From contig JACQOF010000036.1 in assembly GCA_016202645.1 (NCBI GenBank), forward strand, positions 1 to 30,327: 30,327 nt of DNA, read 5' to 3'. The translations under genes were made by a program, and so were the position numbers. The notes beneath the pieces were generated by a model that saw nothing but the letters and a program-made list of their open reading frames with translations, was not told the origin of the DNA and made no database searches. Source of the stretch: a bacterium. GTDB taxonomy: Bacteria; Lindowbacteria; 2-12-FULL-62-27. This document shows, one piece after another, positions 1-7,733 of this stretch (positions are counted from its first letter, which is position 1; each line of letters begins with the position of its first letter).

Positions 1-1157
1 GCCGTGAGAAAAACAAGGGGCAGACGGCAGGCGTGGAGGACGGGGAGGATGGGGCCAAAACTTGAAGTCTCATCCAGCTTGGTGAAGACCACGCCAGCCG
101 GGTCCAAACTGCGGTAACACGCGGCGTAGCGTTCCAGATCGGACTGCTTGGTCGACGCGGAAAGGACCATGAGAATGGCCGGCGCGGGAAGCTTGGCCCC
201 GGAGAGACGCTTCAGATAATCCCGGAAATCGGAAAGGGCCGCTGGAGAACACGGGTTCTTGCCCGGTGTGTCGACCAGAATGAAGTCCTTGTCGGCGTGG
301 CGGACGACGGCCGACGAGAATTCCTCCTCTGAAAGGACCACTTCGATATCGGCCGGCATGAGGTCGGCATAGGTCTTGAGCTGTTCAGCCGCGGCGATGC
401 GGAACGTGTCGAGCGTCACGAGGGCCACCTTCGCCTTTTCCTCCCGAACGGCCAGCATGGCGATCTTGGCGAGCGTCGTGGTTTTGCCGACGCCGGACGG
501 GCCGACCACAAAAAGGATCCGGGGGCGGCGGCTGGAAAAGAGGGTTTCGAGGGCGGCGGTCGGGATCTGCTCGGCCAGGCGCTCCTCGAGGGACTCCAGA
601 ATTTTTGCCTCGTCGCAAATGTCCAGGCTCGGGCGGTCGCAAAGGCCGGTCATGAAATCCACCGCCATCTCCCTTGGAATGTCCTGGGAGATCAGTCTGC
701 GGTAGACGTCCGGAAGGGCCCCCGGGAGAATGACGTGCTCGGCGGAAGGCTTCGTGGCGTTCAACTTTTCCGCGAGCGCGCGGACTTCCTTTACCAGAAT
801 TTTCAGCGCGGTCCGTTCCAGGTTCGGCGCCGGCTCTGCAGGCCTCGACCCGGACGGCGCCGGACGACGCGGGGCGGCGGGCGCCGGATCGTTCTTGGAA
901 AATTCGGCGAATGGGAGGGCGGGCTCGTCGATGACATGGTCCACGGGATTGCGGACGCGGGATTTGGCCGGGACGGGACTTCCCTGTCCGTCCGGCGGAT
1001 TCATCGCGATCACCTGCCAGACTTTTTTGCCAAGCATGCCCGACATTCCAGACTGCCGGACCTGGCGGTGCGTCAGGATCTGGGCGTTCGATCCCAGCTC
1101 CGTTTTGACTTTCTGGTAGGCCGCCTTCAGCGTTTCCGCCTCGAAGCGTTTATACAT
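1..1157 (-). CDS. flhF: Flagellar biosynthesis GTPase FlhF (C-terminus cut by window edge)
   Basis: SRP-type GTPase that helps place and number flagella at the pole and assists assembly of the export apparatus. The start is the ATG at 1157, giving MYKRFEAETLKAAYQKVK, the usual FlhF N-terminus; AGGAGG lies 6-8 nt upstream on the minus strand. A proline/alanine-rich linker (about residues 60-110) follows, then the NG domain. The P-loop GPSGVGKTTTLAKIA is near 475-510, followed by the DTFRIAAAEQL motif and the DTPGK motif (near 270-280). 385 codons are visible and the remaining C-terminus lies to the left of the window. It follows flhA by 19 bp and is the last visible gene of the fliOPQR-flhBA operon, the standard position. 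Identification is firm; only the end is missing. Confidence 0.95.
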   Translation of the reverse strand, partial: MYKRFEAETLKAAYQKVKTELGSNAQILTHRQVRQSGMSGMLGKKVWQVIAMNPPDGQGSPVPAKSRVRNPVDHVIDEPALPFAEFSKNDPAPAAPRRPAPSGSRPAEPAPNLERTALKILVKEVRALAEKLNATKPSAEHVILPGALPDVYRRLISQDIPREMAVDFMTGLCDRPSLDICDEAKILESLEERLAEQIPTAALETLFSSRRPRILFVVGPSGVGKTTTLAKIAMLAVREEKAKVALVTLDTFRIAAAEQLKTYADLMPADIEVVLSEEEFSSAVVRHADKDFILVDTPGKNPCSPAALSDFRDYLKRLSGAKLPAPAILMVLSASTKQSDLERYAACYRSLDPAGVVFTKLDETSSFGPILPVLHACRLPLVFLT

Positions 1158-1176
1158 TCAGTCCTCCTTCTCCTGT

Positions 1177-3270
1177 TTAAACCACGCCGGCAAGCGCCGG
1201 GCTCTTCACACTGCCTTTCGTCTTGAGAACGATTCCCTGCGCCACTTCGTTGAAGGAAATGACCTTGGCGTTTGGAATGAAGGGCGCCAGAAGATCCCGG
1301 ACGGCGGCGCGGATCCGGGGCGACGTCAGAATGATCGCCGGGTAGCCTTCGTCGATCAGTTTCTTCAACTCCGCCCGGAACGAATCGATGATGCCGCGCA
1401 GATCGGGGGGCGGCAGATTGACGGACGCCTGCTCGGGCTGGAACACCACCTGCTCGTTGATGCGGGCTTCCAGGTCCGGCGCCAGAGTGATGACATGAAG
1501 GCTCCCGTCGGGTTCCTTGATGGACTCGCAAATGCTGCGCGCAAGGGCCGCGCGCACGGCCTCGGCGCGGTGAAGCGGGTCGGGGAGCTGTTCGGCGCGG
1601 TCCGCGACGGTTTCCAGAATCGTGACCATGTCGCGGACTGAAATGCCCTCGCGCAGAAGCATCTGCAGGACCTTCTGTATCCCGCCAAGCTGGACTTTGC
1701 GGATGGACTCATCGACCAGCGCGGGCGCGGTTTCCTTGACGTGATCGAGGATTTTCTGGGTTTCCTGCCGGGTGAGCAGGTCCGCCGCGTGGCGCTTGAT
1801 GAGTTCCGTCAAATGCGTCGCGATCACAGTCGTCGCGTCCACTACCGTGTACCCGGCGGCCTCGGCGCGCTCGCGGTCTTTCTCATAAATCCACACTGAC
1901 GGTATGCCGAACGCGGGCTCCCGGACAGACTCGCCGGGGACCGGCTCCTTGATTTTCACGTGGGCCATGCCGAGAAATCGTTCGGGATAAACCGAAAAGG
2001 ATCCGACGCCCACGCCCCGGATCTTGATGATGTAGTCGTTGGCCTTGAGCTGCATGTTGTCCCGGATCCGGATCGGCGGAACCACGATTCCGAGGTCGAT
2101 GGCCGACCGGCGGCGGATGTTCGCTATACGGTCCAGCAAATCTCCGCCCTGCTCCCGGTCGACGAGGGGGATGAGGCCGTAGCCGATTTCGAGTTCCATC
2201 GCCTCGACCGCCAGAAGCGCCGTCACGTCCTCCGGGCCCTTCGTCGGCGTCTTCTTCCTCGTGGCCTCCTCCTTCACCTTATCCTCCGCCGCTTTCCGGG
2301 TCTGGAGTCCCGCCACGGAAAGGAAGGCGGTGACGGCGCCGGCGGTCACGAACGGGAAAAATGGCAGGGGCGTGGCCAGACCCAGGAAGAACAGCGTGCC
2401 GGAGGTGATGCCCATCGCCCGCGGGTTGGCGGTGAGCTGGGTGCTGAGGTCCTTGCCAAGGTTGTCGACGTTTGCCGCGCGCGTGACAATGAGGCCCATG
2501 GCGGTCGACTGCAGGAGCGCCGGGATCTGCGCGACGAGGCCGTCGCCGATGGTGAGAAGGGTGTAGGTCTGGGCCGCGTCCTGAAAACTTTCGCCTCTCT
2601 GCCACATGCCGATGGCCAGCCCGCCGAGGACGTTGATGACCGTGAGGACGATGCCGGCCGTAACGTCTCCCGACACGAATTTCGCGGCGCCGTCCATCGC
2701 TCCGTAAAAATCGGCCTCCCGGCGGATCTCAATCCGGCGCTTGTCGGCCTCCTCCCGGGTGATGGTGCCGGCGTTGAGATCGGCGTCGATCGACATTTGT
2801 TTGCCGGGCATGGCGTCGAGCGTGAAGCGGGCGGCGACTTCCGCGACACGCGTGGCGCCCTTGACGATCACGATGAGCTGGATCATCACCAAGGCGAGAA
2901 AGATGACAACGCCGACGATGTAATTGCCCCCGACGACAAAATCCCCGAAGGCGGTGATGATGCCCTCCACGCCGGCGCGGCCCTCCAGCAGGATGAGGCG
3001 CGTGGAGGAGATGTTGAGGGACAGCCGGAAAAGCGTGGTGACGAGGATCAAGGACGGAAAGACGGCGAAATCAACCGCCTTGTCCAGATAGACCACCGTG
3101 AGGAGCACGACGAGCGCGAGCGTGATATTGGCCGCGAGCAGGAGATTGAGGAAGATCGTCGGGATCGGGATGATCATCATCATGATGATGACCACCACGA
3201 GGACCGCAAGCGCGATATCGGCGTTCTTGATGATTTTTTCCATCGCGAGGGGGCCCTGGATCGGAGGCAT
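1177..3270 (-). CDS. flhA: Flagellar export gate protein FlhA
   Basis: Integral membrane component of the flagellar type III export gate; it forms a nonameric cytoplasmic ring that docks substrate/chaperone complexes. The 697 residues match the family length of about 690. The N-terminal half has the expected membrane segments (for example residues 18-45, with an IMMMIIPIPTIFLNLLLAANIT stretch), then the FHIPEP-type signature RFTLDAMPGKQMSIDADLNAG around residues 150-170, and a soluble C-terminal domain from about residue 330. The ATG at 3270 lies 2 nt after the flhB stop, so coupling favours it; a second ATG at 3243 (MEKIIKN) is a plausible alternative. Neither has a clear Shine-Dalgarno sequence. 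It sits between flhB and flhF. Confidence 0.97.
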   Translation of the reverse strand: MPPIQGPLAMEKIIKNADIALAVLVVVIIMMMIIPIPTIFLNLLLAANITLALVVLLTVVYLDKAVDFAVFPSLILVTTLFRLSLNISSTRLILLEGRAGVEGIITAFGDFVVGGNYIVGVVIFLALVMIQLIVIVKGATRVAEVAARFTLDAMPGKQMSIDADLNAGTITREEADKRRIEIRREADFYGAMDGAAKFVSGDVTAGIVLTVINVLGGLAIGMWQRGESFQDAAQTYTLLTIGDGLVAQIPALLQSTAMGLIVTRAANVDNLGKDLSTQLTANPRAMGITSGTLFFLGLATPLPFFPFVTAGAVTAFLSVAGLQTRKAAEDKVKEEATRKKTPTKGPEDVTALLAVEAMELEIGYGLIPLVDREQGGDLLDRIANIRRRSAIDLGIVVPPIRIRDNMQLKANDYIIKIRGVGVGSFSVYPERFLGMAHVKIKEPVPGESVREPAFGIPSVWIYEKDRERAEAAGYTVVDATTVIATHLTELIKRHAADLLTRQETQKILDHVKETAPALVDESIRKVQLGGIQKVLQMLLREGISVRDMVTILETVADRAEQLPDPLHRAEAVRAALARSICESIKEPDGSLHVITLAPDLEARINEQVVFQPEQASVNLPPPDLRGIIDSFRAELKKLIDEGYPAIILTSPRIRAAVRDLLAPFIPNAKVISFNEVAQGIVLKTKGSVKSPALAGVV

Positions 3271-3272
3271 GA

Positions 3273-4376
3273 TCAGACGCCCGCGGCTTCTTTTTCCCGC
3301 AGGCGATACACAAACGCGAGAACTTCGGCGACCGACTCGTAGAACTGCGAGGGGATCTCCTCGCCGATTTCGACCGCGTCGTAGAGAGCGCGGGCGAGAA
3401 AACGGTCCTCGTAAACGGGTACGCCGGCCTTTTCCGCGAGGGCACGGATCCGCAGGGCCACGTAGTCCCGGCCCTTGGCCAGACAGTAGGGCGCGGGGCG
3501 GTCCTCCTGGTCGTACTTCAGGGCGACGGCATAGTGCGTGGGATTGGTGATGACGACGTCCGCCTTCGGGACTTTCTCCATCATCCGCCGGCTGAAAAGG
3601 TCCGCCATGCGCTTGCGCTGTTCACCCTTGATCAGAGGATCGCCCTCCATCTGCTTGTGCTCGTCCTTCACCGACTCTTTTGTCATTTTCAGTTTGTCGG
3701 TGTGCTGGTAGCGCTGATAAAAATAGTCCGGGATGGCGAAGCAGATCAAGAGGAGCGTGGTCCAAAAAACGACGTCGAAAGTCACTTGCCCGACCCGGAT
3801 CAGGCCGTCCACGAGGCCCATCCGGATGGTCTCGACCAGGGCCCCGTAATTGGCCCAGACAATGCCGAAGCCGACGCCGCCCGCGATCAGGATCTTCCCG
3901 ATGCTCTTGCCCAGTTCGATCAGGGTCTCGCGTTTCGGCAGAAATTTTTGGAACACCCGCGAGAGATCGGGCTTGAGAGCGGAGAAATTGAACTTGATGA
4001 AATTCGGATTGAAATGAAAACCGACCTGGACGATCTCGGCGATGATGATGATGAGGGCGGCCAGGAGCATGACCGGGAGGGAAACCCAGATGACGTGCTT
4101 GAGGGCGACGACCGACATGTGCGACAGGTCCCGGACGCCGGGGTCCGCGGGAAGGATCTCTCCGGAGAGGAACATCACCGTGAACTTCATCAGGGAATCG
4201 ATGAGTTCCGGCAAATATCCCTGCAAAAAAACACAGCAGAACAGGATCGCCGCCGGCGCCCCCAGATCCCGGGTCCTTGGAAAACTGCCCTTCCCCTCCG
4301 CTTTCTGCCTCTGCCGCGCCGTCGGATCCTCGGTACGGCCCTCCTCCTCGGCGGTGGCGAAGAACTGAATGTCCAT
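3273..4376 (-). CDS. flhB: Flagellar export gate protein FlhB, substrate-specificity switch
   Basis: Membrane protein of the flagellar type III export gate whose cytoplasmic domain switches secretion from rod/hook to filament substrates. I start it at the ATG at 4376 (MDIQFFATAEEEGRTEDPTA), giving 367 residues; the frame is open further upstream but only through a repeat element and the end of fliR. The TEDPTARQRQKAEGKG segment is the normal FlhB N-terminal motif. Four hydrophobic segments follow (about residues 40-230). The autocleavage motif NPTH occurs in NPTHYAVALKYD at about residue 270, so self-cleavage should be intact. There is no ribosome binding site: the bases before the ATG belong to heptamer repeat A (4382-4458). 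Confidence 0.96.
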   Translation of the reverse strand: MDIQFFATAEEEGRTEDPTARQRQKAEGKGSFPRTRDLGAPAAILFCCVFLQGYLPELIDSLMKFTVMFLSGEILPADPGVRDLSHMSVVALKHVIWVSLPVMLLAALIIIIAEIVQVGFHFNPNFIKFNFSALKPDLSRVFQKFLPKRETLIELGKSIGKILIAGGVGFGIVWANYGALVETIRMGLVDGLIRVGQVTFDVVFWTTLLLICFAIPDYFYQRYQHTDKLKMTKESVKDEHKQMEGDPLIKGEQRKRMADLFSRRMMEKVPKADVVITNPTHYAVALKYDQEDRPAPYCLAKGRDYVALRIRALAEKAGVPVYEDRFLARALYDAVEIGEEIPSQFYESVAEVLAFVYRLREKEAAGV

Positions 4377-4381
4377 CGGGT

Positions 4382-4458
4382 ATTGCGGATTGCGGATTGC
4401 GAATTGCGGATTTTCAAACGCGTTTAATTCCGAAATCCGAAATCCGAAATCCGAAATC
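4382..4458. repeat. Heptamer inverted-repeat element A, between fliR and flhB
   Basis: On the plus strand there are four consecutive heptamers of the form ATTGCGG (4382-4409, one ending in A), a 20-base AT-rich centre containing AAACGCGTTT (4410-4429), and four copies of CCGAAAT (4430-4457). The arms are near-complementary (one mismatch per heptamer), so the transcript can fold into a long imperfect hairpin. The element fills the gap: one edge overlaps the fliR stop codon and the other is 5 nt from the flhB start. A sister element lies at 5516-5579. Confidence 0.9.
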
Positions 4459-5233
4459 ACAACAGGTGCACCAGAAACAGATCGATTTCCCGGAACATGG
4501 TTTCGAAGATTTCCGGGATCATGTTTTCGAAATAATCGAGCAGAAGAATAAACGTGAAGAGGCCGACTCCGATGTTGATGGGGAACCCCAGGATCATGAC
4601 ATTGAGCTGCGGGCTGGCCTTGGAGAGAATCCCGAGGACCACGTGGGACAAAAACAATACGCCCAAAATCGGCATGACGAAGACGAAGGATATGTAGAAG
4701 ATTTTTGAAAAAAGGCCGAAGATCGCGTGGGCGAGGGCGAGGGACGTCGGTTGAAAATGCGGCGCGACCAGAAAACTTTTCTGGACCGCGAACAACATCC
4801 ACTGCGGGCCGTCGACGGCGATGAAGAGGAGCAGCGATATGAAACTCTGGAACTGGCCCATGATCGAGACTTCAACGGCGTGAAAGGGGTCGAAGACGTT
4901 GATGATGCCGAGGCCCATCTGCGTGCTGTAGAAGCGGCCGGAGGCGTCGAAGAGCACGAAAAACATGGCTGAGATGAAGCCGATGATCATGCCGATCACC
5001 GCCTGCTCGGCCACCGCGCCCGCGAACTGCCAGGGCGATGCGAACGTCACCGGCAGAACCCCGCGGGCCGCGATATCGGGAAAAATCCCGATCGCAACCG
5101 CCAGCGCCAGCGCCACCTTGATTTTCATCGGAGCGCCCTCGCCGGACCAGAACGGCGCGGTTGAAAACATGCCGACGATGCGCACCAGAACGAGGAGAAA
5201 GGTGAGCCACTGCCCGACAAAGAGATCGATCAT
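4457..5233 (-). CDS. fliR: Flagellar export gate protein FliR
   Basis: Core transmembrane subunit of the flagellar export gate, forming the helical FliP5-FliQ4-FliR1 pore. It has 258 residues, the usual length, and is hydrophobic throughout with about six membrane segments. Family-typical stretches are visible: LVLVRIVGMFSTAPFWSGEG near the N-terminus and NVMILGFPINIGVGLFTFIL near residue 215. The ATG at 5233 lies 6 nt after the fliQ stop. The stop codon is the first base triplet of repeat element A. Confidence 0.95.
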   Translation of the reverse strand: MIDLFVGQWLTFLLVLVRIVGMFSTAPFWSGEGAPMKIKVALALAVAIGIFPDIAARGVLPVTFASPWQFAGAVAEQAVIGMIIGFISAMFFVLFDASGRFYSTQMGLGIINVFDPFHAVEVSIMGQFQSFISLLLFIAVDGPQWMLFAVQKSFLVAPHFQPTSLALAHAIFGLFSKIFYISFVFVMPILGVLFLSHVVLGILSKASPQLNVMILGFPINIGVGLFTFILLLDYFENMIPEIFETMFREIDLFLVHLL

Positions 5234-5239
5234 CAGCGG

Positions 5240-5512
5240 TCAGTGCGGCGCGATGTCCGGCAGCTGAGACCACAGGTTCCAGATGTAATCGGTGAAGGAC
5301 TCGATCATCCAGGGACCGAACAAAATGGCGGCGGCCAGAAGCGCGAAAATTTTGGGGACGAAGGTCAGGGTCTGCTCGTGGATCTGGGTTGTGGTCTGAA
5401 GAATGCTGATAAAAAGCCCCACCATCACCGACAGCATCAGCGAAGGCGCGGAGATGATGATCGTGAACCACAGGGAATTTCGGATCAGATCGATCGCCTG
5501 GGATTTATCCAT
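5240..5512 (-). CDS. fliQ: Flagellar export gate protein FliQ
   Basis: Small two-helix membrane subunit of the flagellar export gate. It has 90 residues, the normal size, with two long hydrophobic helices (about residues 15-37 and 52-72) separated by the conserved TTTQIHEQTLTFVPK loop. The ATG is at 5512. No Shine-Dalgarno sequence is visible because repeat element B ends only 3 nt before the start codon, so translation may depend on coupling to fliP or on the fold of the repeat. Confidence 0.95.
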   Translation of the reverse strand: MDKSQAIDLIRNSLWFTIIISAPSLMLSVMVGLFISILQTTTQIHEQTLTFVPKIFALLAAAILFGPWMIESFTDYIWNLWSQLPDIAPH

Positions 5513-5515
5513 GGC

Positions 5516-5579
5516 ATTTCGGATCGCGGATTGCGGATTGCGGATTTAAATCCGAAATTCCCAATCCACAATCCGCAAT
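5516..5579. repeat. Heptamer inverted-repeat element B, between fliP and fliQ
   Basis: Plus strand: four heptamers (ATTTCGG, ATCGCGG, ATTGCGG, ATTGCGG; 5516-5543), the self-complementary centre ATTTAAAT (5544-5551), then four heptamers (CCGAAAT, TCCCAAT, CCACAAT, CCGCAAT; 5552-5579). The architecture is the same as element A, 4 + centre + 4. It occupies essentially the whole fliP-fliQ gap, 2 nt from the fliP stop and 3 nt from the fliQ start. It can form a hairpin with a few mismatches. Confidence 0.9.
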
Positions 5580-5581
5580 TT

Positions 5582-6331
5582 TCATGTGAGGTGGTAACTC
5601 TTCACGATCGAATACATCAGCAGGTCCCAGCCGTTCACCAGGACGAAAATGAGGACCTTGATCGGCAGAGAGATCATCACCGGCGGGACCATGATCATGC
5701 CCATCGACATGAGAATCGACGCGACGACCATGTCGATCACGATGAAGGGAACATAAATGAGAATGCCCATGGTGAAAGCGGTTTTGAGTTCCGACAGGAC
5801 GAAGGCGGGAACCAGGATGTGGGTCGGGACTCCGCCGCGATTCGAGGGCGAGGGCGTGCTGGACAGGCGGAAAAAAAGCCCGATGTCTTTCTCGTGGGTC
5901 TGGCTGAACATGAACTTCCGCAATTCATGCATGGTCGTGCCGTAGGCCTGCTTGGCCGGGATGTCCTGGTTGTAAAACGGCTCCGCCGCCCCGTGGTATA
6001 TCTTCGTGAACGTCGGCGCCATGATGTAGAACGTGAGAAACATCGCCATGCCCGCCAGGATCTGTCGCGGCGGCATCTGTTGAAGTCCCAGGGCGCGCTC
6101 GACGAAAGAAAGAACAATAAAGACGCGGAGGTAGGCGGTCATGAGCATGACGAGGGAGGGCGCAAGGGACAGGATCGTGAAGATGACGAGGAGCTGGATG
6201 GTGAGCGCCACGTCTTTGGCGTTCTTGGCCTGCGTGATTTGAAGATCGACCTTCGGAATCGGAATATCAGCCGCCCATGCGCCGCCGATGAGACACATAA
6301 GCCACAGACCGACACAGACAGAATATTTCAA
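5582..6331 (-). CDS. fliP: Flagellar export gate protein FliP
   Basis: Pore-forming membrane subunit of the flagellar type III export gate, normally made with a cleavable signal peptide. It has 249 residues. The start read here is TTG at 6331, directly after the fliO stop, which gives a short signal-like peptide ending in GGAWAAD. Family motifs are clear: SFVERALGLQQMPPRQILAGMAMFLTF (about residues 75-100), VPAFVLSELKTAF near residue 175, and the hydrophobic C-terminus with MGMIMVPPVMISLPIKVLIF. The usual loop with FxRxS (FFRLSSTPSPSNRGG) is somewhat extended. The first codons resemble a short CCACAGAC-type sequence also seen outside genes, so the true N-terminus deserves caution. Confidence 0.95.
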   Translation of the reverse strand: MKYSVCVGLWLMCLIGGAWAADIPIPKVDLQITQAKNAKDVALTIQLLVIFTILSLAPSLVMLMTAYLRVFIVLSFVERALGLQQMPPRQILAGMAMFLTFYIMAPTFTKIYHGAAEPFYNQDIPAKQAYGTTMHELRKFMFSQTHEKDIGLFFRLSSTPSPSNRGGVPTHILVPAFVLSELKTAFTMGILIYVPFIVIDMVVASILMSMGMIMVPPVMISLPIKVLIFVLVNGWDLLMYSIVKSYHLT

Positions 6332-6937
6332 CTACTCTCTGTCCTTTTCCGATGGGTTCAGGCGGCGGACGCGTTCGAGCGCGTCCCGGAGAAGCGATTC
6401 GCGGACGTCCCGCGGGACTTCCTTGCGCGGCGGGCTTGCAGGTTTCGGCCGGAGAAAAAATTTCTCGAGGGCGGCCTTGAACGGGACCGGCGGAATGGAT
6501 ATCCCCGCGGACTCCGCGGCGACCCGGGACCTGATCTCGCTGACCTTCTCGTTGGCTGTGATCTCTCCGAGGACCGTCTGGCCGGCGCGGCTCATCGAAA
6601 CGACATAGAGGACGCCCGCCACGTCGATGATCTGAACCAGCACCCCCTGGGCCACCGGCGCCGAGGCCAGCACGCGGATCAGATCCGACCCTCCCTCACG
6701 GCGGCGGCGCTGCCAGGCGTAAACCAGCGCGCCGAAAAAGACGAACCCCATGAAGAGCGTCCAGAGCACCGGGCGCACGAAGGCCAGCGGCGATGGATCG
6801 GCCCGCTTTCCGGCGGACTTCGCCTCCATGAAACTTACGACATCGGTATCGGGATAAACAGCAAATACGGGTTGGACCGCGAAACTGAAGAGCATCGCCG
6901 CCGTCAAAAAAATCCGGGCGGCCCCATGGCCCTTCAC
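6332..6937 (-). CDS. fliO: FliO-like flagellar biosynthesis protein
   Basis: FliO is a poorly conserved accessory membrane protein that stabilises FliP during gate assembly. I choose the GTG at 6937 (VKGHGAARIFLTA), giving 201 residues, because a purine-rich GGAGAGGGGAG stretch lies just upstream; a TTG at 6970 is also in frame. A signal-peptide-like hydrophobic stretch is at residues 8-27, a membrane segment at about 55-75 (RPVLWTLFMGFVFFGALVYAW), and a small beta-rich domain after it (VQIIDVAGVLYVVSMSRAGQ), the usual FliO layout. The call rests on this layout and on position directly before fliP; sequence similarity alone would be weak. Confidence 0.8.
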   Translation of the reverse strand: MKGHGAARIFLTAAMLFSFAVQPVFAVYPDTDVVSFMEAKSAGKRADPSPLAFVRPVLWTLFMGFVFFGALVYAWQRRRREGGSDLIRVLASAPVAQGVLVQIIDVAGVLYVVSMSRAGQTVLGEITANEKVSEIRSRVAAESAGISIPPVPFKAALEKFFLRPKPASPPRKEVPRDVRESLLRDALERVRRLNPSEKDRE

Positions 6938-7045
6938 CCCATTCTCCCCTCTCCTTCGCCCGCCCCTCAACGGACGATCAAAACTTTGTAACTCCTACAC
7001 TACCTCGGGGAAAAATGCAAGGAAAAAATGCAGAATTTTGTGAAG

Positions 7046-7648
7046 TTAGAGTTTCCGGAAAAGACCGACGACTTTGCCCAGAATTTCCGCGTCGTCCGCG
7101 GGGATCGGGTCATAGGAGGGATTTTCGGGTTTGAGGTGATACCGGTCGCGAGATTTAACGAGACGCTTGACCGTCGCGTCATCGCCGATCCGCGCCACCA
7201 CAATGTCGCCGGGATCGGCCGCGGCCTGGACGCGGACGATGACGATGTCGTTTTCCAAAATGCCCGCCTCGATCATCGAGTCCCCGCGGACCTGCAGTCC
7301 GAAAACCTGGCCGGACGGAAGACACGCGGGATCAAGCGTGATCGAATCCTCCGACAATTCAAACGCCTGCGCCAGCGGACCCGCCGGCACGCGGCCCAAA
7401 ATCGGGATACGGCGGCCCGGACTTCGGGTTCGCAAGATCAACCGGCGAGCCAGCGGCCGCGCCGCGCCAGTCGGACGGTTCAGGAGCAGTCCCTTGCGCC
7501 TGAGCCCCTCGACATGGGTCTGCGCGCTGCCCACGGAAACTCCCAGATGGTCCGCGATTTCCCGGTACGTCGGGGGCGCTCCGTCCGCCTCCGATTTGGT
7601 TTCGATGAATTTTAAAACCTTGCGCTGCTTGGTCGTCAACGTGTCCAT
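7046..7648 (-). CDS. lexA: LexA repressor (SOS regulator, self-cleaving serine protease)
   Basis: Represses SOS genes until RecA filaments trigger its self-cleavage. The 200 residues carry an N-terminal winged helix (MDTLTTKQRKVLKFIE ... YREIADHLGVSVGSAQTHV, residues 1-65). The scissile Ala-Gly is at residues 89-90 (VPAG). The catalytic serine is in GDSM (S124) and the lysine in DDATVKRL (K161), so the dyad is intact. The ATG at 7648 is only 8 nt after the -10 box, and no ribosome binding site exists, so the mRNA should be leaderless. A perfect palindrome inside the promoter is the likely autoregulatory operator. The flagellar operon follows in the same direction after about 110 bp; whether they are co-transcribed is not clear. 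Confidence 0.97.
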   Translation of the reverse strand: MDTLTTKQRKVLKFIETKSEADGAPPTYREIADHLGVSVGSAQTHVEGLRRKGLLLNRPTGAARPLARRLILRTRSPGRRIPILGRVPAGPLAQAFELSEDSITLDPACLPSGQVFGLQVRGDSMIEAGILENDIVIVRVQAAADPGDIVVARIGDDATVKRLVKSRDRYHLKPENPSYDPIPADDAEILGKVVGLFRKL

Positions 7649-7656
7649 CGGCGCGC

Positions 7657-7684
7657 ACTATACCTACGCAGGTAGGTTTGTCAA
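7657..7684 (-). promoter_or_regulatory. lexA promoter with embedded palindromic operator (putative LexA box)
   Basis: On the minus strand: -35 TTGACA (7679-7684), 16-bp spacer, -10 TATAGT (7657-7662). The 16-bp palindrome ACCTAC-CTGC-GTAGGT (7662-7677) fills the spacer and touches both boxes. The two 6-bp arms match perfectly. A repressor bound here would block RNA polymerase, the expected logic for LexA autorepression. The motif is not the gamma-proteobacterial CTG-N10-CAG box. The start codon is 8 nt past the -10. Confidence 0.8.
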
Positions 7685-7733
7685 GTTTTTTATCGAAATA
7701 TCCGCGGCAAGCTGGCCGATAAGCATAGAAACG

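Noticed and set aside
4382-5579. CRISPR array
   Set aside because: Repeat units are 7 nt, arranged as inverted arms with no unique spacers, and no cas genes are present.
1960-6991. Long plus-strand open frames opposite the flagellar genes (460, 297 and 582 codons)
   Set aside because: They lie antisense to well-identified flagellar genes, have low-complexity Arg/Asp/His-rich translations, and arise from high GC at third codon positions.
6971-7045. Sigma-54 promoter before fliO
   Set aside because: TTGCAT occurs but no GG-N10-GC spacing is found; a weak sigma-70-like arrangement is equally likely.
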